Below, one piece after another: positions 57,573 through 64,000 of a stretch of DNA of 64,000 nt (its first letter is position 1; the number at the start of each line of letters is the position of its first letter). Where the stretch lies: positions 558,001 through 622,000 of the forward strand of contig NZ_CP020555.1 of assembly GCF_002080455.1 (NCBI RefSeq), read 5' to 3'. Both the position numbers and the translations under genes were made by a program. This stretch comes from Streptomyces sp. Sge12 (lineage in GTDB: Bacteria > Actinomycetota > Actinomycetes > Streptomycetales > Streptomycetaceae). The notes beneath the pieces were generated by a model. It was not told the DNA's origin. It did not search any database and was given only the letters and a program-made list of their open reading frames with translations.

Positions 57573-58217
57573 TCAGCGGGCGAGGGAGACGGCGAAGGGC
57601 CGGAAGCCGTGTCGGCGCAGGACGTGGGGCACGACCAGAATCATGGCCTCGGTGGCGCGGGCTGTGCTGATGTCGCCGAGGTCCTCGATGCGTTCGGGCT
57701 GCCAGCCCAGGTCTCCGAGCAGGCCGGTGACGGTCTTCTTCGCGGTCTCGTCGTCGCCCGAGAGATAGGCGGTCGGTGGGGTGGCCAGGGTTTCGGGGGC
57801 GGTCATGACCATGAACAGCATGGTGTTGAGGGTCTTGACCACATGGGTGTCCGGGAGTGCGGCCTGGAGCTTCTCGGCGAGGCTGCTGCCGGGGTAGCAC
57901 AGGTCGCCGGGCAGGCCGTCAGGGGCGTCGCGGGTGGCGTTGGAGACGTCGATGAGGATCTTGCCGGCGAGTTCGGCGCGCAGGCCGGTGAGGCGGTCCA
58001 GGGAGCTGTCACCCGGCGTCGCGTTGATCACGATGTCCGTGGTGCGGGCGGTGGTCCGTTGGTCGGCGAAGGTGATCCGCGGGGCGGGCCCGGTGGCGAG
58101 GGGGCCGTTCTCTTCGGGGCCGCGGGTGCCGAGGGTGACATGGTGTCCGGCTGCGGCGAGCTTGCCGGCGAGGTTGGTCCCGACGCGGCCGGCGCCCAGG
58201 ATGCCGATGCTGCTCAT
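57573..58217 (-). CDS. NADPH:F420 reductase-like Rossmann protein
   Basis: A 214-aa protein. IGILGAGRVGTNLAGKLAAAGHHVTLGTRGPEENG binds NADP; IVINATPGDSSLDRLTGLRAELAGKILIDVSNATRD, LPDTHVVKTLNTMLFMVMTAPETL and LGDLGWQPERIEDLGDISTARATEAMILV match the Fno/F420_oxidored group, which moves hydride between NADPH and deazaflavin F420. The gene lies 75 bases downstream of the IMPase-like gene on the same strand, past a GGTGANN repeat. Confidence 0.85.
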   Translation of the reverse strand: MSSIGILGAGRVGTNLAGKLAAAGHHVTLGTRGPEENGPLATGPAPRITFADQRTTARTTDIVINATPGDSSLDRLTGLRAELAGKILIDVSNATRDAPDGLPGDLCYPGSSLAEKLQAALPDTHVVKTLNTMLFMVMTAPETLATPPTAYLSGDDETAKKTVTGLLGDLGWQPERIEDLGDISTARATEAMILVVPHVLRRHGFRPFAVSLAR

Positions 58218-58252
58218 GCGGTGATGCTCCTTGCGGTAAAGGGTGGTTGGGC

Positions 58253-58287
58253 GGTGATGGGTGATCGGTGAGCGGTGAACGGTGACG
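58253..58287. repeat. five 7-bp repeats GGTGANN
   Basis: Five contiguous 7-bp units of the form GGTGANN lie in the 75-bp gap between the two minus-strand genes, just before the F420-reductase-like ribosome-binding site. In mRNA they read as CACC-rich repeats; possible spacer or slippage-prone tract. Confidence 0.6.
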
Positions 58288-58292
58288 GCCGG

Positions 58293-59117
58293 TCAGGCGA
58301 TCGGCGAGAGGACCTTGAGGGCGGCGGCGTGGACGCCGGGCGCGCCGGCCAGGAAGTCGCGGCTGCCGGTGTTCCAGGGTTCGCCCGCCAGGTCGGTGAC
58401 GGTGCCCCCGGCCTCGGAGACCAGGAGGGCGCCGGCGACCAGGCCTGAGCGGACGTCGGAGAACTGCCAGAACGCGTCCATGCGTCCTGCGGCAACGTGG
58501 ATGAGCTGCATGGTGGCGGGAACGGACACCCGTACGACCAGACCGTTGATGAGCATGGCGGTGACGGAGTCACCGATCCGCCGGAAGGTGAGCTCGTCCT
58601 CGCCGGGCTTGGCCTGGCCGGTGCCGATGAGGGCGGCGCCCAGGTCGGTCTTGGCGGACACCTTCAGCCGCTGGTCGTTGAGGCGGGCGCCGCCGCCGGC
58701 GACGGCGGTGTAGGTGTCGCCGGTCAGCGGCAGGTGGACGACGGTGAGTACCGGCTGGTTGTCGCGGACCAGGGTCGCGGTGACGGCCCAGTCGTCCATG
58801 CCGTGGACGTGGTTGATGTTGCCCTCGGCGGGGTCGACGACCCACCACTCCCCCGGCGGGAGCGCGCCGCCGGCCAGCTCGTCCTCGGCCCACTGCGACC
58901 CCTGCCGGGCCCGCAGCAGCGGCTCCCGCAGCACCTCGAGGACGGCGTCGTCGTTGGCGTGGATCTCGCCGACGACCTCGTCGAGACTCACGCCCCGGGC
59001 GTGCGAGGTGTAGCGGTCGCGCAGTACGGCACCGGCGGTCTTCACCGCGGCGGTCACGTCGGCGAGGAGCGTCGTACCGGCGTCGAACGGCATGGCGATA
59101 GGCATGGCTGTGCTCAT
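58293..59117 (-). CDS. inositol-monophosphatase-family protein with altered metal motif
   Basis: A 274-aa IMPase/FBPase-fold protein. The overall order is kept: an acidic WAEDE (residues 76-80) for the first metal Glu, then WWVVDPAEGNINHVHG where the family has DPxDGTxNF, later YTAVAGGGARLNDQRLKVS and AGALLVSEAGG. The second motif here is DPAEGN (95-100), with Glu for the second Asp and Asn for Thr. Metal binding or specificity is therefore likely changed. First gene of a two-gene operon divergent from a LysR regulator. Confidence 0.85.
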   Translation of the reverse strand: MSTAMPIAMPFDAGTTLLADVTAAVKTAGAVLRDRYTSHARGVSLDEVVGEIHANDDAVLEVLREPLLRARQGSQWAEDELAGGALPPGEWWVVDPAEGNINHVHGMDDWAVTATLVRDNQPVLTVVHLPLTGDTYTAVAGGGARLNDQRLKVSAKTDLGAALIGTGQAKPGEDELTFRRIGDSVTAMLINGLVVRVSVPATMQLIHVAAGRMDAFWQFSDVRSGLVAGALLVSEAGGTVTDLAGEPWNTGSRDFLAGAPGVHAAALKVLSPIA

Positions 59118-59209
59118 GGCGGGCTCCCTGGGGAATCGAATCGGTGGTGGAAGCGGGGGGTGGTTGCCTCGCCCCCGCACTTCGAAGGTAGGCCGCCCGA
59201 TCATTAACA

Positions 59210-59232
59210 ACAAGTGCATGCTTGTCACTTGT
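59210..59232. promoter_or_regulatory. LysR operator, ACAAGTG-N9-CACTTGT
   Basis: A perfect 7-bp inverted repeat with a 9-base centre lies 13 bases before the LysR start and 93 bases from the divergent IMPase-like gene. A further overlapping pair, ACAAG-N6-CTTGT (59210-59225), shares the left arm. Confidence 0.65.
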
Positions 59233-59244
59233 AGAGTTACTGCC

Positions 59245-60189
59245 ATGCAATTGGATCTGAATCTGCTCACCGCCCTGGACGCACTGCTGGAGGAGGGCAG
59301 CGTCGCCGGCGCGGCAGCACGCCTCCACGTCACCGCACCGGCGATGAGCCGCTCCCTGGGCCGCATCCGCAGGGCCACCGGTGACCAGATCCTGGTCCGC
59401 ACCGGCCGCAGCATGGTCCCCACCACCCGGGCGCTGGCCATGCGCGCCGAGGTCCATGCCCTCGTGCAGCAGGCCCACCACCTGCTGTCCGCCCAGCAGG
59501 AACTCGACCTGGCGACTCTGGACCGGGTGTTCACCGTGCGCTGGCACGATGCCCTGACCGCGGCCTGCGGCACCGCCCTGATCACCGCCGTCCACCATCG
59601 GGCGCCCGGCGTCCGGCTGCGCCTGTCCGCCGAACCCGGGACGGACGACGCCGAGTTGCGCCGGGGTGAGGTCGACCTCGCATCGAGCTCCAGCGCTCCG
59701 ACGCTCCCCGACATCCGCCATCGCCTCGTCGGCAGGGACCGGCTGGTCGTCGCCGTCCGGCCGGACCACCCGCTCGCCGAAGGCCCGCTGAGCCTCGAGG
59801 GCTACGCAGCCGCCCAACACCTCACCGTTTCGCGGCGCGGAAGCCTGCGCGACCCGATCGACGACGCCCTGACCACACGCGGCCTCGAGCGACGCGTCGT
59901 GGCCGCCGGGCCCACCGCCGCCTTCGCGCTGCAAGTCGCCCTCGACACCGACCTGATCGTCACCGTCCCCGACGCGGTCACCCGTACCGCCCGGGAACAG
60001 CTCGGCCTGGCCACGCTGGCGCCGCCGCTCCCGCTGCCGGACGTCCCCCTGTATCTGCTGTGGCACGGGCGCTACGACAACGACCGCGCCCATACCTGGC
60101 TGCGCGACCTTGCCACCGAAACCGTCCGGGCACTGTTCGCGCCACCGACTGCCTCGCAACAGCCCCTCAGCGACCGGACCGCCCGGTGA
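59245..60189 (+). CDS. LysR-family regulator
   Basis: A 314-aa NodD/SyrM-like LysR regulator. LDLNLLTALDALLEEGSVAGAAARLHVTAPAMSRSLGRIRRATGDQILVRTGRSMVPTTRA is the DNA-binding part; the effector domain runs to WHGRYDNDRAHTWLRDLATET. It probably controls the divergent IMPase-like/F420-reductase operon. Its last 23 bases overlap the end of the converging SRPBCC gene. Confidence 0.92.
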   Translation: MQLDLNLLTALDALLEEGSVAGAAARLHVTAPAMSRSLGRIRRATGDQILVRTGRSMVPTTRALAMRAEVHALVQQAHHLLSAQQELDLATLDRVFTVRWHDALTAACGTALITAVHHRAPGVRLRLSAEPGTDDAELRRGEVDLASSSSAPTLPDIRHRLVGRDRLVVAVRPDHPLAEGPLSLEGYAAAQHLTVSRRGSLRDPIDDALTTRGLERRVVAAGPTAAFALQVALDTDLIVTVPDAVTRTAREQLGLATLAPPLPLPDVPLYLLWHGRYDNDRAHTWLRDLATETVRALFAPPTASQQPLSDRTAR

Positions 60190-60724
60190 CGGCCGGATGT
60201 TCGGCGATCCATTGAGCAAGGCAGAGCAGGGTGGTTTCGACGCTGTCCGTCATGTAGTCGCGCAGCGCGTCGAGATCGCCGCGGGTGGTGCCCAGCACGC
60301 TGTCGAGGCGCAGGAGTTGCCAGGACTGCTCGACGACGGTGCCTCGTCCCCGGGGGTGGCAGCTCCAGCTCCATTGCACGATGCCGTCCTCGGCGCCGCC
60401 GACCACGAAGGCGAAGGCGGTACCGGGGTCGGCCCGTACGACCTGGGAGCGGGTGGTCCACTGCCTGCCGTCCTTGTGGTTGCGGCCGCTGAACCAGGCT
60501 CCGACCCGGGGACCGGCGCCCCGGTCGAAGGTGACGTCGCTCGCGTTGGGGCTCCAGCGCCCGATGGCGGACACGTCACTGATCAGGTCGTAGACCCGGT
60601 CGGGCGCGGCATCGACCCAGGCGCGCCGGGAGAAGGTGAAGTCCGATGCGTCCACGACCTCGAAGGGGTCGTGTTCGCCGGCGGTGGCAATGACAGGGGT
60701 AGCAGTGGTGGTGTTGGCGTTCAA
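60167..60724 (-). CDS. SRPBCC (polyketide cyclase-like) protein
   Basis: A 185-aa START/SRPBCC-fold protein. FTFSRRAWVDAAPDRVYDLISDVSAIGRWSPNASDVTFDRGAGPRVGAWFSGRNHKDGRQWTTRSQVVRADPGTAFAFVV is characteristic. An unusual ~30-residue Thr/Ala-rich leader precedes the domain. Such proteins bind hydrophobic ligands or act as cyclases/aromatases. Divergent from the XRE regulator over 140 bp. Confidence 0.85.
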   Translation of the reverse strand: MNANTTTATPVIATAGEHDPFEVVDASDFTFSRRAWVDAAPDRVYDLISDVSAIGRWSPNASDVTFDRGAGPRVGAWFSGRNHKDGRQWTTRSQVVRADPGTAFAFVVGGAEDGIVQWSWSCHPRGRGTVVEQSWQLLRLDSVLGTTRGDLDALRDYMTDSVETTLLCLAQWIAEHPAVTGRSGR

Positions 60725-60864
60725 GGCGTCCTCCTGGACAAATGGGTCGGTGCCGTGTCGGCGACGCCCACATCACCACCGGTCCCGCCGGGGAGCCAGA
60801 CCCGCTGGTGCCTATCCCCGTCAGGGGCAGGCTGCGGCCCGGGGCCCGTCCCATACTCGGATCC

Positions 60865-61773
60865 ATGAACGGAAAAGTGCGGCTCGGGGAGTTCCTGCAG
60901 ACGCGGCGCTCCCAGCTGCAGCCGGAGGATCTCGGAATACCCGGCTACGGAGAGCGGCGCCGCGTGCCGGGGCTGCGACGCGAGGAGCTGGCCTCGCTGG
61001 CGGGTGTCAGCGTCTCCTACTACACCCGGCTGGAACAGGGGCAGTCCCTGAACGCCTCACCGCAGGTGCTCGACGCGATCGCCCGGGCCCTGCGGCTGGA
61101 GGAGGCCGAGCGGCTGCACCTGCACAACCTGGCCCGGTCGTCGGCCACGGGCCCAGGACGAGGCCGCCGGCCCGCCCCGGAGCGGGTGACGGACGCGACC
61201 GGCCAGTTGCTGGAGGCGCTGGCCCACGTTCCGGCGATCGTGACCGGCCGCCGCAGTGACGTCCTGGCATGGAACCGGCTGGGCCATGCGCTGTTCGCCG
61301 GGCACCTGGACCCGGGCGCCCCGGACCGGCCCGCGGGGCGGCCCAACATGGCCCGGCTGGTGTTCCTCGACGCGCACACCCGTGACCTGTACGCCGACTG
61401 GCCGGCCAAGGCCAGGGCCGTGGTGGGGAATCTGCGCCTGGTGGCGGGCCTGCATCCGGACGACACCGCGCTCCACGCGCTGGTGGGTGAACTGAGCGCG
61501 AAGAGCGCGGACTTCGCCTCGATGTGGGCCGACCACCGCGTCACGGCCTGCGCCGTCGCGACCTACGAGATGCGGCATCCGCTGGTCGGTCCGCTGACCG
61601 TCACCCAGCAGACCCTGAGCCAGGGGCAGGGGCAGGGGCAGGGGCAGAACATCGTGGTCGCCACCGCCGAGGCCGACTCGCCCGCGCGGACCACGTTGGC
61701 CCTGCTCGCCCAGGTCACCCCGCAGCACGACCCGGCGCGGCCCGGAATCCGGGCCGGCTCCGGCTTCGGCTGA
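60865..61773 (+). CDS. XRE regulator with MmyB-like ligand domain
   Basis: A 302-aa regulator. HTH: LGEFLQTRRSQLQPEDLGIPGYGERRRVPGLRREELASLAGVSVSYYTRLEQGQSLNASPQVLDAIARALRL. The C-terminal MmyB-like domain (IVTGRRSDVLAWNRLGHALFAGHL, MARLVFLDAHTRDLYADWPAKARAVVGNLRLVAGLHPDD) binds fatty-acid-like ligands in homologs. A GQGQGQGQ stretch near residue 255 is encoded by a CAGGGG repeat. It is divergent from the SRPBCC gene, a probable target. Confidence 0.9.
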   Translation: MNGKVRLGEFLQTRRSQLQPEDLGIPGYGERRRVPGLRREELASLAGVSVSYYTRLEQGQSLNASPQVLDAIARALRLEEAERLHLHNLARSSATGPGRGRRPAPERVTDATGQLLEALAHVPAIVTGRRSDVLAWNRLGHALFAGHLDPGAPDRPAGRPNMARLVFLDAHTRDLYADWPAKARAVVGNLRLVAGLHPDDTALHALVGELSAKSADFASMWADHRVTACAVATYEMRHPLVGPLTVTQQTLSQGQGQGQGQNIVVATAEADSPARTTLALLAQVTPQHDPARPGIRAGSGFG

Positions 61774-61919
61774 CCCGGCCCACATCACCGGCCCGCGAGC
61801 GCCCGTACGCACGCGGCCTCCGACCGAAGCCATCCCGTCCCATCGCATCCCCCAACCCCATCCCCAACCCCCGCGCGTCGGCGTACCGCTGCCGCATGTC
61901 CGAAAACGGTGAAGGAACC

Positions 61920-62900
61920 ATGTTCAGGAACACGTTGTCCAAGACCGCCGCGGCAGCCGCCGTACTGACCGCGGCAGCGGTCGTCGCGGCCACCCCCGGC
62001 ATCGCATCGGCCGTCTCCGCCCCGCTGAGCTGTGCGCGCATCACCGCGCACTTCGACCTGGCCCGGCACCAGACCCCCGAGAACGTCGCGCTGGCTCCCG
62101 ACGGCAGCGCGTACGTCACTTTCGCCGCCGCCCGCCAGGTCGCCCGTATCATCCCCGGTGGATCCACCCGGGTCCTGGCCACCCTGCCCGCCCCGGCCGA
62201 CGGCGGTATCCACACCCCGGTCCTGGGATTCGCGCTGACCACCGGCATCGTCCGCGCGCACGACGGCACCCTGTACTTCCTCTACGCCACCGGCACCGAC
62301 GACCTGACCGGCCTGTGGCGCCTGCGCCCCGGCGGCACGCCGCAGCGCATCGCCGCGCTGCCCGCGGCGGGCCTGCCCAACGGCCTCGCCCTGGACCCGC
62401 GCACCCGGACCCTCTACGTCACGGACTCCGTCCTCGGCACCATCACGAGCGTGCCCACCACCGGCGGCGCTCCCCGCACTTGGTCCGCCGCGCCCGAACT
62501 GGCCTCCAGCGGATTCCTCGGCGCCAACGGGCTGAAGATCCGCAACGGGGCGCTGTGGGTCACCAACCTCGACCGGGGCACCGTGCTGCGCATACCCGTA
62601 CGGCGGGACGGTCGCGCCGGCCCGGTCCAGACCCGGGCCACCGGCCTGGCCGGGATCGACGACTTCGCCTTCACCGGCCACGGCGATCAGATCCTGGCCG
62701 CCCTCAACGGCCCCGGCGAGGTCGCCCTCGTCCAGCCCGACGGCACCCACTCCGTCGTACTGACCGCCGCGGACGGCCTGCAGAACCCCACCTCCATCGC
62801 CCTGCGCGGCGATACCGCCTACGTCCTGAGCGCCGCGTACGTCACGGCGAAGGACCCCAACCTCCTCCTGGCCCACCTGCACGGCGGCCGGACCGTGTAG
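61920..62900 (+). CDS. secreted beta-propeller (ScyD/SMP-30-like) protein
   Basis: A 326-aa exported protein. The ATG at 61920 follows GAAGGA; the signal peptide (MFRNTLSKTAAAAAVLTAAA, cut near IASAV) is followed by repeated blades: PENVALAPDGSAYVTF, GIVRAHDGTLYFLYAT, LPNGLALDPRTRTLYVTDSVLGTI, ANGLKIRNGALWVTNLDRGTV, GIDDFAFTGHGDQILAALN, PTSIALRGDTAYVLSAA. This is the six-bladed SMP-30/gluconolactonase or NHL pattern. Enzyme activity is not assured. Confidence 0.85.
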   Translation: MFRNTLSKTAAAAAVLTAAAVVAATPGIASAVSAPLSCARITAHFDLARHQTPENVALAPDGSAYVTFAAARQVARIIPGGSTRVLATLPAPADGGIHTPVLGFALTTGIVRAHDGTLYFLYATGTDDLTGLWRLRPGGTPQRIAALPAAGLPNGLALDPRTRTLYVTDSVLGTITSVPTTGGAPRTWSAAPELASSGFLGANGLKIRNGALWVTNLDRGTVLRIPVRRDGRAGPVQTRATGLAGIDDFAFTGHGDQILAALNGPGEVALVQPDGTHSVVLTAADGLQNPTSIALRGDTAYVLSAAYVTAKDPNLLLAHLHGGRTV

Positions 62901-63540
62901 CGGGCGCGCCCGGGCGCAGCATCACCACCAGCCTCATCTGCTGAGGAGGTTCCTCCACCGCGTCCCAGATCCAGTCACGCATGGCATGCCGCTCGACGAC
63001 CCGCTCGGGCTGCGAGGCCTCGTCGCCGGGACGTCGCAGACGGCTCAGCCCCTCCAGGCCGGGGGTTCTCGACCGGCAGGCAGGTACGCACACGCGCGTA
63101 CCTGAGCTCCTCGTACGCCGTCCGTACCGCGCTCTGCACCAGCATCACGTCCAGCTGGGGGTGCGCCTCCATCAGCCGCTAGGTGACGTGGCGGATGGCA
63201 AGAGCATCCTCCGATTCCGGCATCACGCGCCTCGCCTTCCTCAAGGGAAATCTCCTGCTGCCCAGTCTCGCGACACGGCCCTCGTCAGGTAAGTCGATCT
63301 TCCGCCGCTCCGCGCGGCCGCCGGCTGCGCCCACCGGCCGGAATTTTCCGCCCCCGGGCAGTGATCGCCGGTGCATGGCACAGTGGCCGACCCCGCGACC
63401 CATCCGGTGCGATGCGCTCCTGGGGTGCTGCCGGGTGGGTCATGGCCCTCGTCTCGTTCCGCGCGGCGCTCACCCTGCGCCCCGCGACCCGCGCCCCGTG
63501 TCGTCCGGGTCGCCGTCGAGCAGGGGCCGTGCGCCTGTGG
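62901..63540. other. 640-bp degenerate region
   Basis: Besides the broken three-helix gene, a minus-strand stretch near 62905-62985 reads RHAMRDWIWDAVEEPPQQMRLVVML, possibly the tail of another decayed gene. Nothing else could be supported. Confidence 0.4.
62975..63223 (-). pseudogene. three-helix bundle dimerisation-domain protein broken by an amber codon
   Basis: From ATG 63223 the frame reads MPESEDALAIRHVT, then TAG (63181-63179), then RLMEAHPQLDVMLVQSAVRTAYEELRYARVRTCLPV. Across the stop this is the common Streptomyces small regulator family in which ...RLxEAHP...VxxAVxxAYxELxxARVRxYxPV is conserved. Beyond that the reading degenerates. A single base change could have made the stop; readthrough is not expected. 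Confidence 0.55.
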
Positions 63541-64000
63541 TCAGGACGAGGGGGTGGGGCCCGGGGCCGGGGTTCCGGCGGACCAGAAGTCGGAGCGGAC
63601 GTTGGGGGTGGGAACGGCGGTTTCGCCTTCGTACGTGCGGCCGTTCGCCGGCTTCGAGGGCGGTGCCACCTTCGAATTCTTCACGCAGGGACTGGTGACC
63701 TCGAAGAAGGCCTGCCCCTGGTAGCCGAACAGGACGGTGATGCCGAAGCCGTCGGGCGACGTGGCGACGATCTCGGGCATGTCCTTGTCCGGATTCACCG
63801 TGGTGATCCGATAGCCGTTCGCCTTCCAGAACTTCTCGACCACGCCCAGGAAGTTGCCGCGGCGCTCGGGGGAGACGACCGTCATCACGGTCCAGTAGCG
63901 CGTCACGTCGCAGCTACCGGTCGTCGTCGTGTCGTGGACCCATTCGATGTCCGGCTTGATCGCCCCGACCGTGTCGTAGAACATCGCGTCGGCGCGCTCC
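63541..64000 (-). CDS. hypothetical protein, N-terminus outside the window
   Basis: The frame stays open to the window edge, so only the C-terminal ~152 residues are seen. AMFYDTVGAIKPDIEWVHDTTTTGSCDVTRYWTVMTVVSPERRGNFLGVVEKFWKANGYRITTVNPDKDMPEIVATSPDGFGITVLFGYQGQAFFEVTSPCV shows alternating strands and two cysteines, probably an exported lipoprotein of a Streptomyces-specific family. The tail is Pro/Thr-rich. Confidence 0.7.
   Translation of the reverse strand, partial: ERADAMFYDTVGAIKPDIEWVHDTTTTGSCDVTRYWTVMTVVSPERRGNFLGVVEKFWKANGYRITTVNPDKDMPEIVATSPDGFGITVLFGYQGQAFFEVTSPCVKNSKVAPPSKPANGRTYEGETAVPTPNVRSDFWSAGTPAPGPTPSS

Noticed and set aside
1..64000. CRISPR arrays, tRNA and rRNA genes
   Set aside because: No spaced direct repeats of CRISPR type and no cloverleaf or rRNA sequence was recognised.

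Overview
The window is high-GC actinobacterial DNA, almost certainly a Streptomyces chromosome. Codons are strongly G/C-ending. The gene content includes a chaplin, a melC1/melC2 tyrosinase pair, a mycothiol-type alcohol dehydrogenase, a LAxTG (class E sortase) surface protein, an HbpS/GlcG-like protein and a TerD-like protein. These genes, with many secreted hydrolases and one- or two-gene regulators facing their targets, point to chromosome-arm (accessory) territory. No rRNA, tRNA or CRISPR array was seen.

Layout. 0.2-5 kb: two esterases, a small secreted protein, a chaplin and the melanin pair. 5-9.3 kb: a GNAT acetyltransferase, then a translationally coupled acyl-CoA operon (quinone oxidoreductase plus two acyl-CoA dehydrogenases). 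9.5-16.3 kb: a secreted repeat protein, a DECR-like SDR, a WYL regulator, an NTF2-like protein, a SUMF1-like protein, an enoyl-CoA hydratase behind a 34-bp palindrome, and a PIG-L/metallo-beta-lactamase divergent pair. 16.3-24 kb: an FG-GAP protein, proline iminopeptidase, MscR-like dehydrogenase, a LysR/DapA-like divergent pair and a LysM/transglycosylase protein. 24-34.9 kb: an isoprenoid synthase, a Ser/Thr kinase, a PNGase A-like protein, RraA, a GlsB-type protein, a DMT/PAP2 operon facing its TetR regulator, TerD, an orphan glutamate-type binding protein and a DJ-1/PfpI protein. 35-43 kb: secreted nuclease, GH20 hexosaminidase, HbpS-like protein, an MFS/MarR pair, a LAHTG protein/sigma factor/membrane protein operon and a decayed MocR regulator. 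43-51.4 kb: a methyltransferase, YbjQ, a response regulator with only a kinase scrap beside it, a SUFU-domain protein, a serine hydrolase/TetR pair, and a SPFH/NAD-kinase-like operon. 51.7-64 kb: a PPOX protein, NmrA/HxlR, an IS21 remnant, DUF4241 and kinase-like genes, NAD(P)-binding proteins, an altered IMPase, LysR, SRPBCC, XRE, a secreted propeller, a broken three-helix gene and a gene running off the edge.

The most unusual structures are not protein families. Two gene ends, TerD and the GH20 enzyme, carry exact 16-bp tandem reiterations of their own stop-codon context, so TGA recurs in all three frames. At the GH20 end this is mirrored in the converging gene, giving a long inverted repeat. 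A different 16-bp-phased array (three copies of GTATCGATAC-type boxes) lies in the PAP2/TetR intergenic region. The GH20 ribosome-binding site is buried in a 15-bp hairpin. Several gene ruins (kinase scrap, IS21 istA, inverted DUF4241 fragment, MocR, three-helix protein, lost start codon) mark the region from 42 kb onward as actively decaying accessory DNA. All functional calls rest on reading motifs and family resemblance; no database search was possible.
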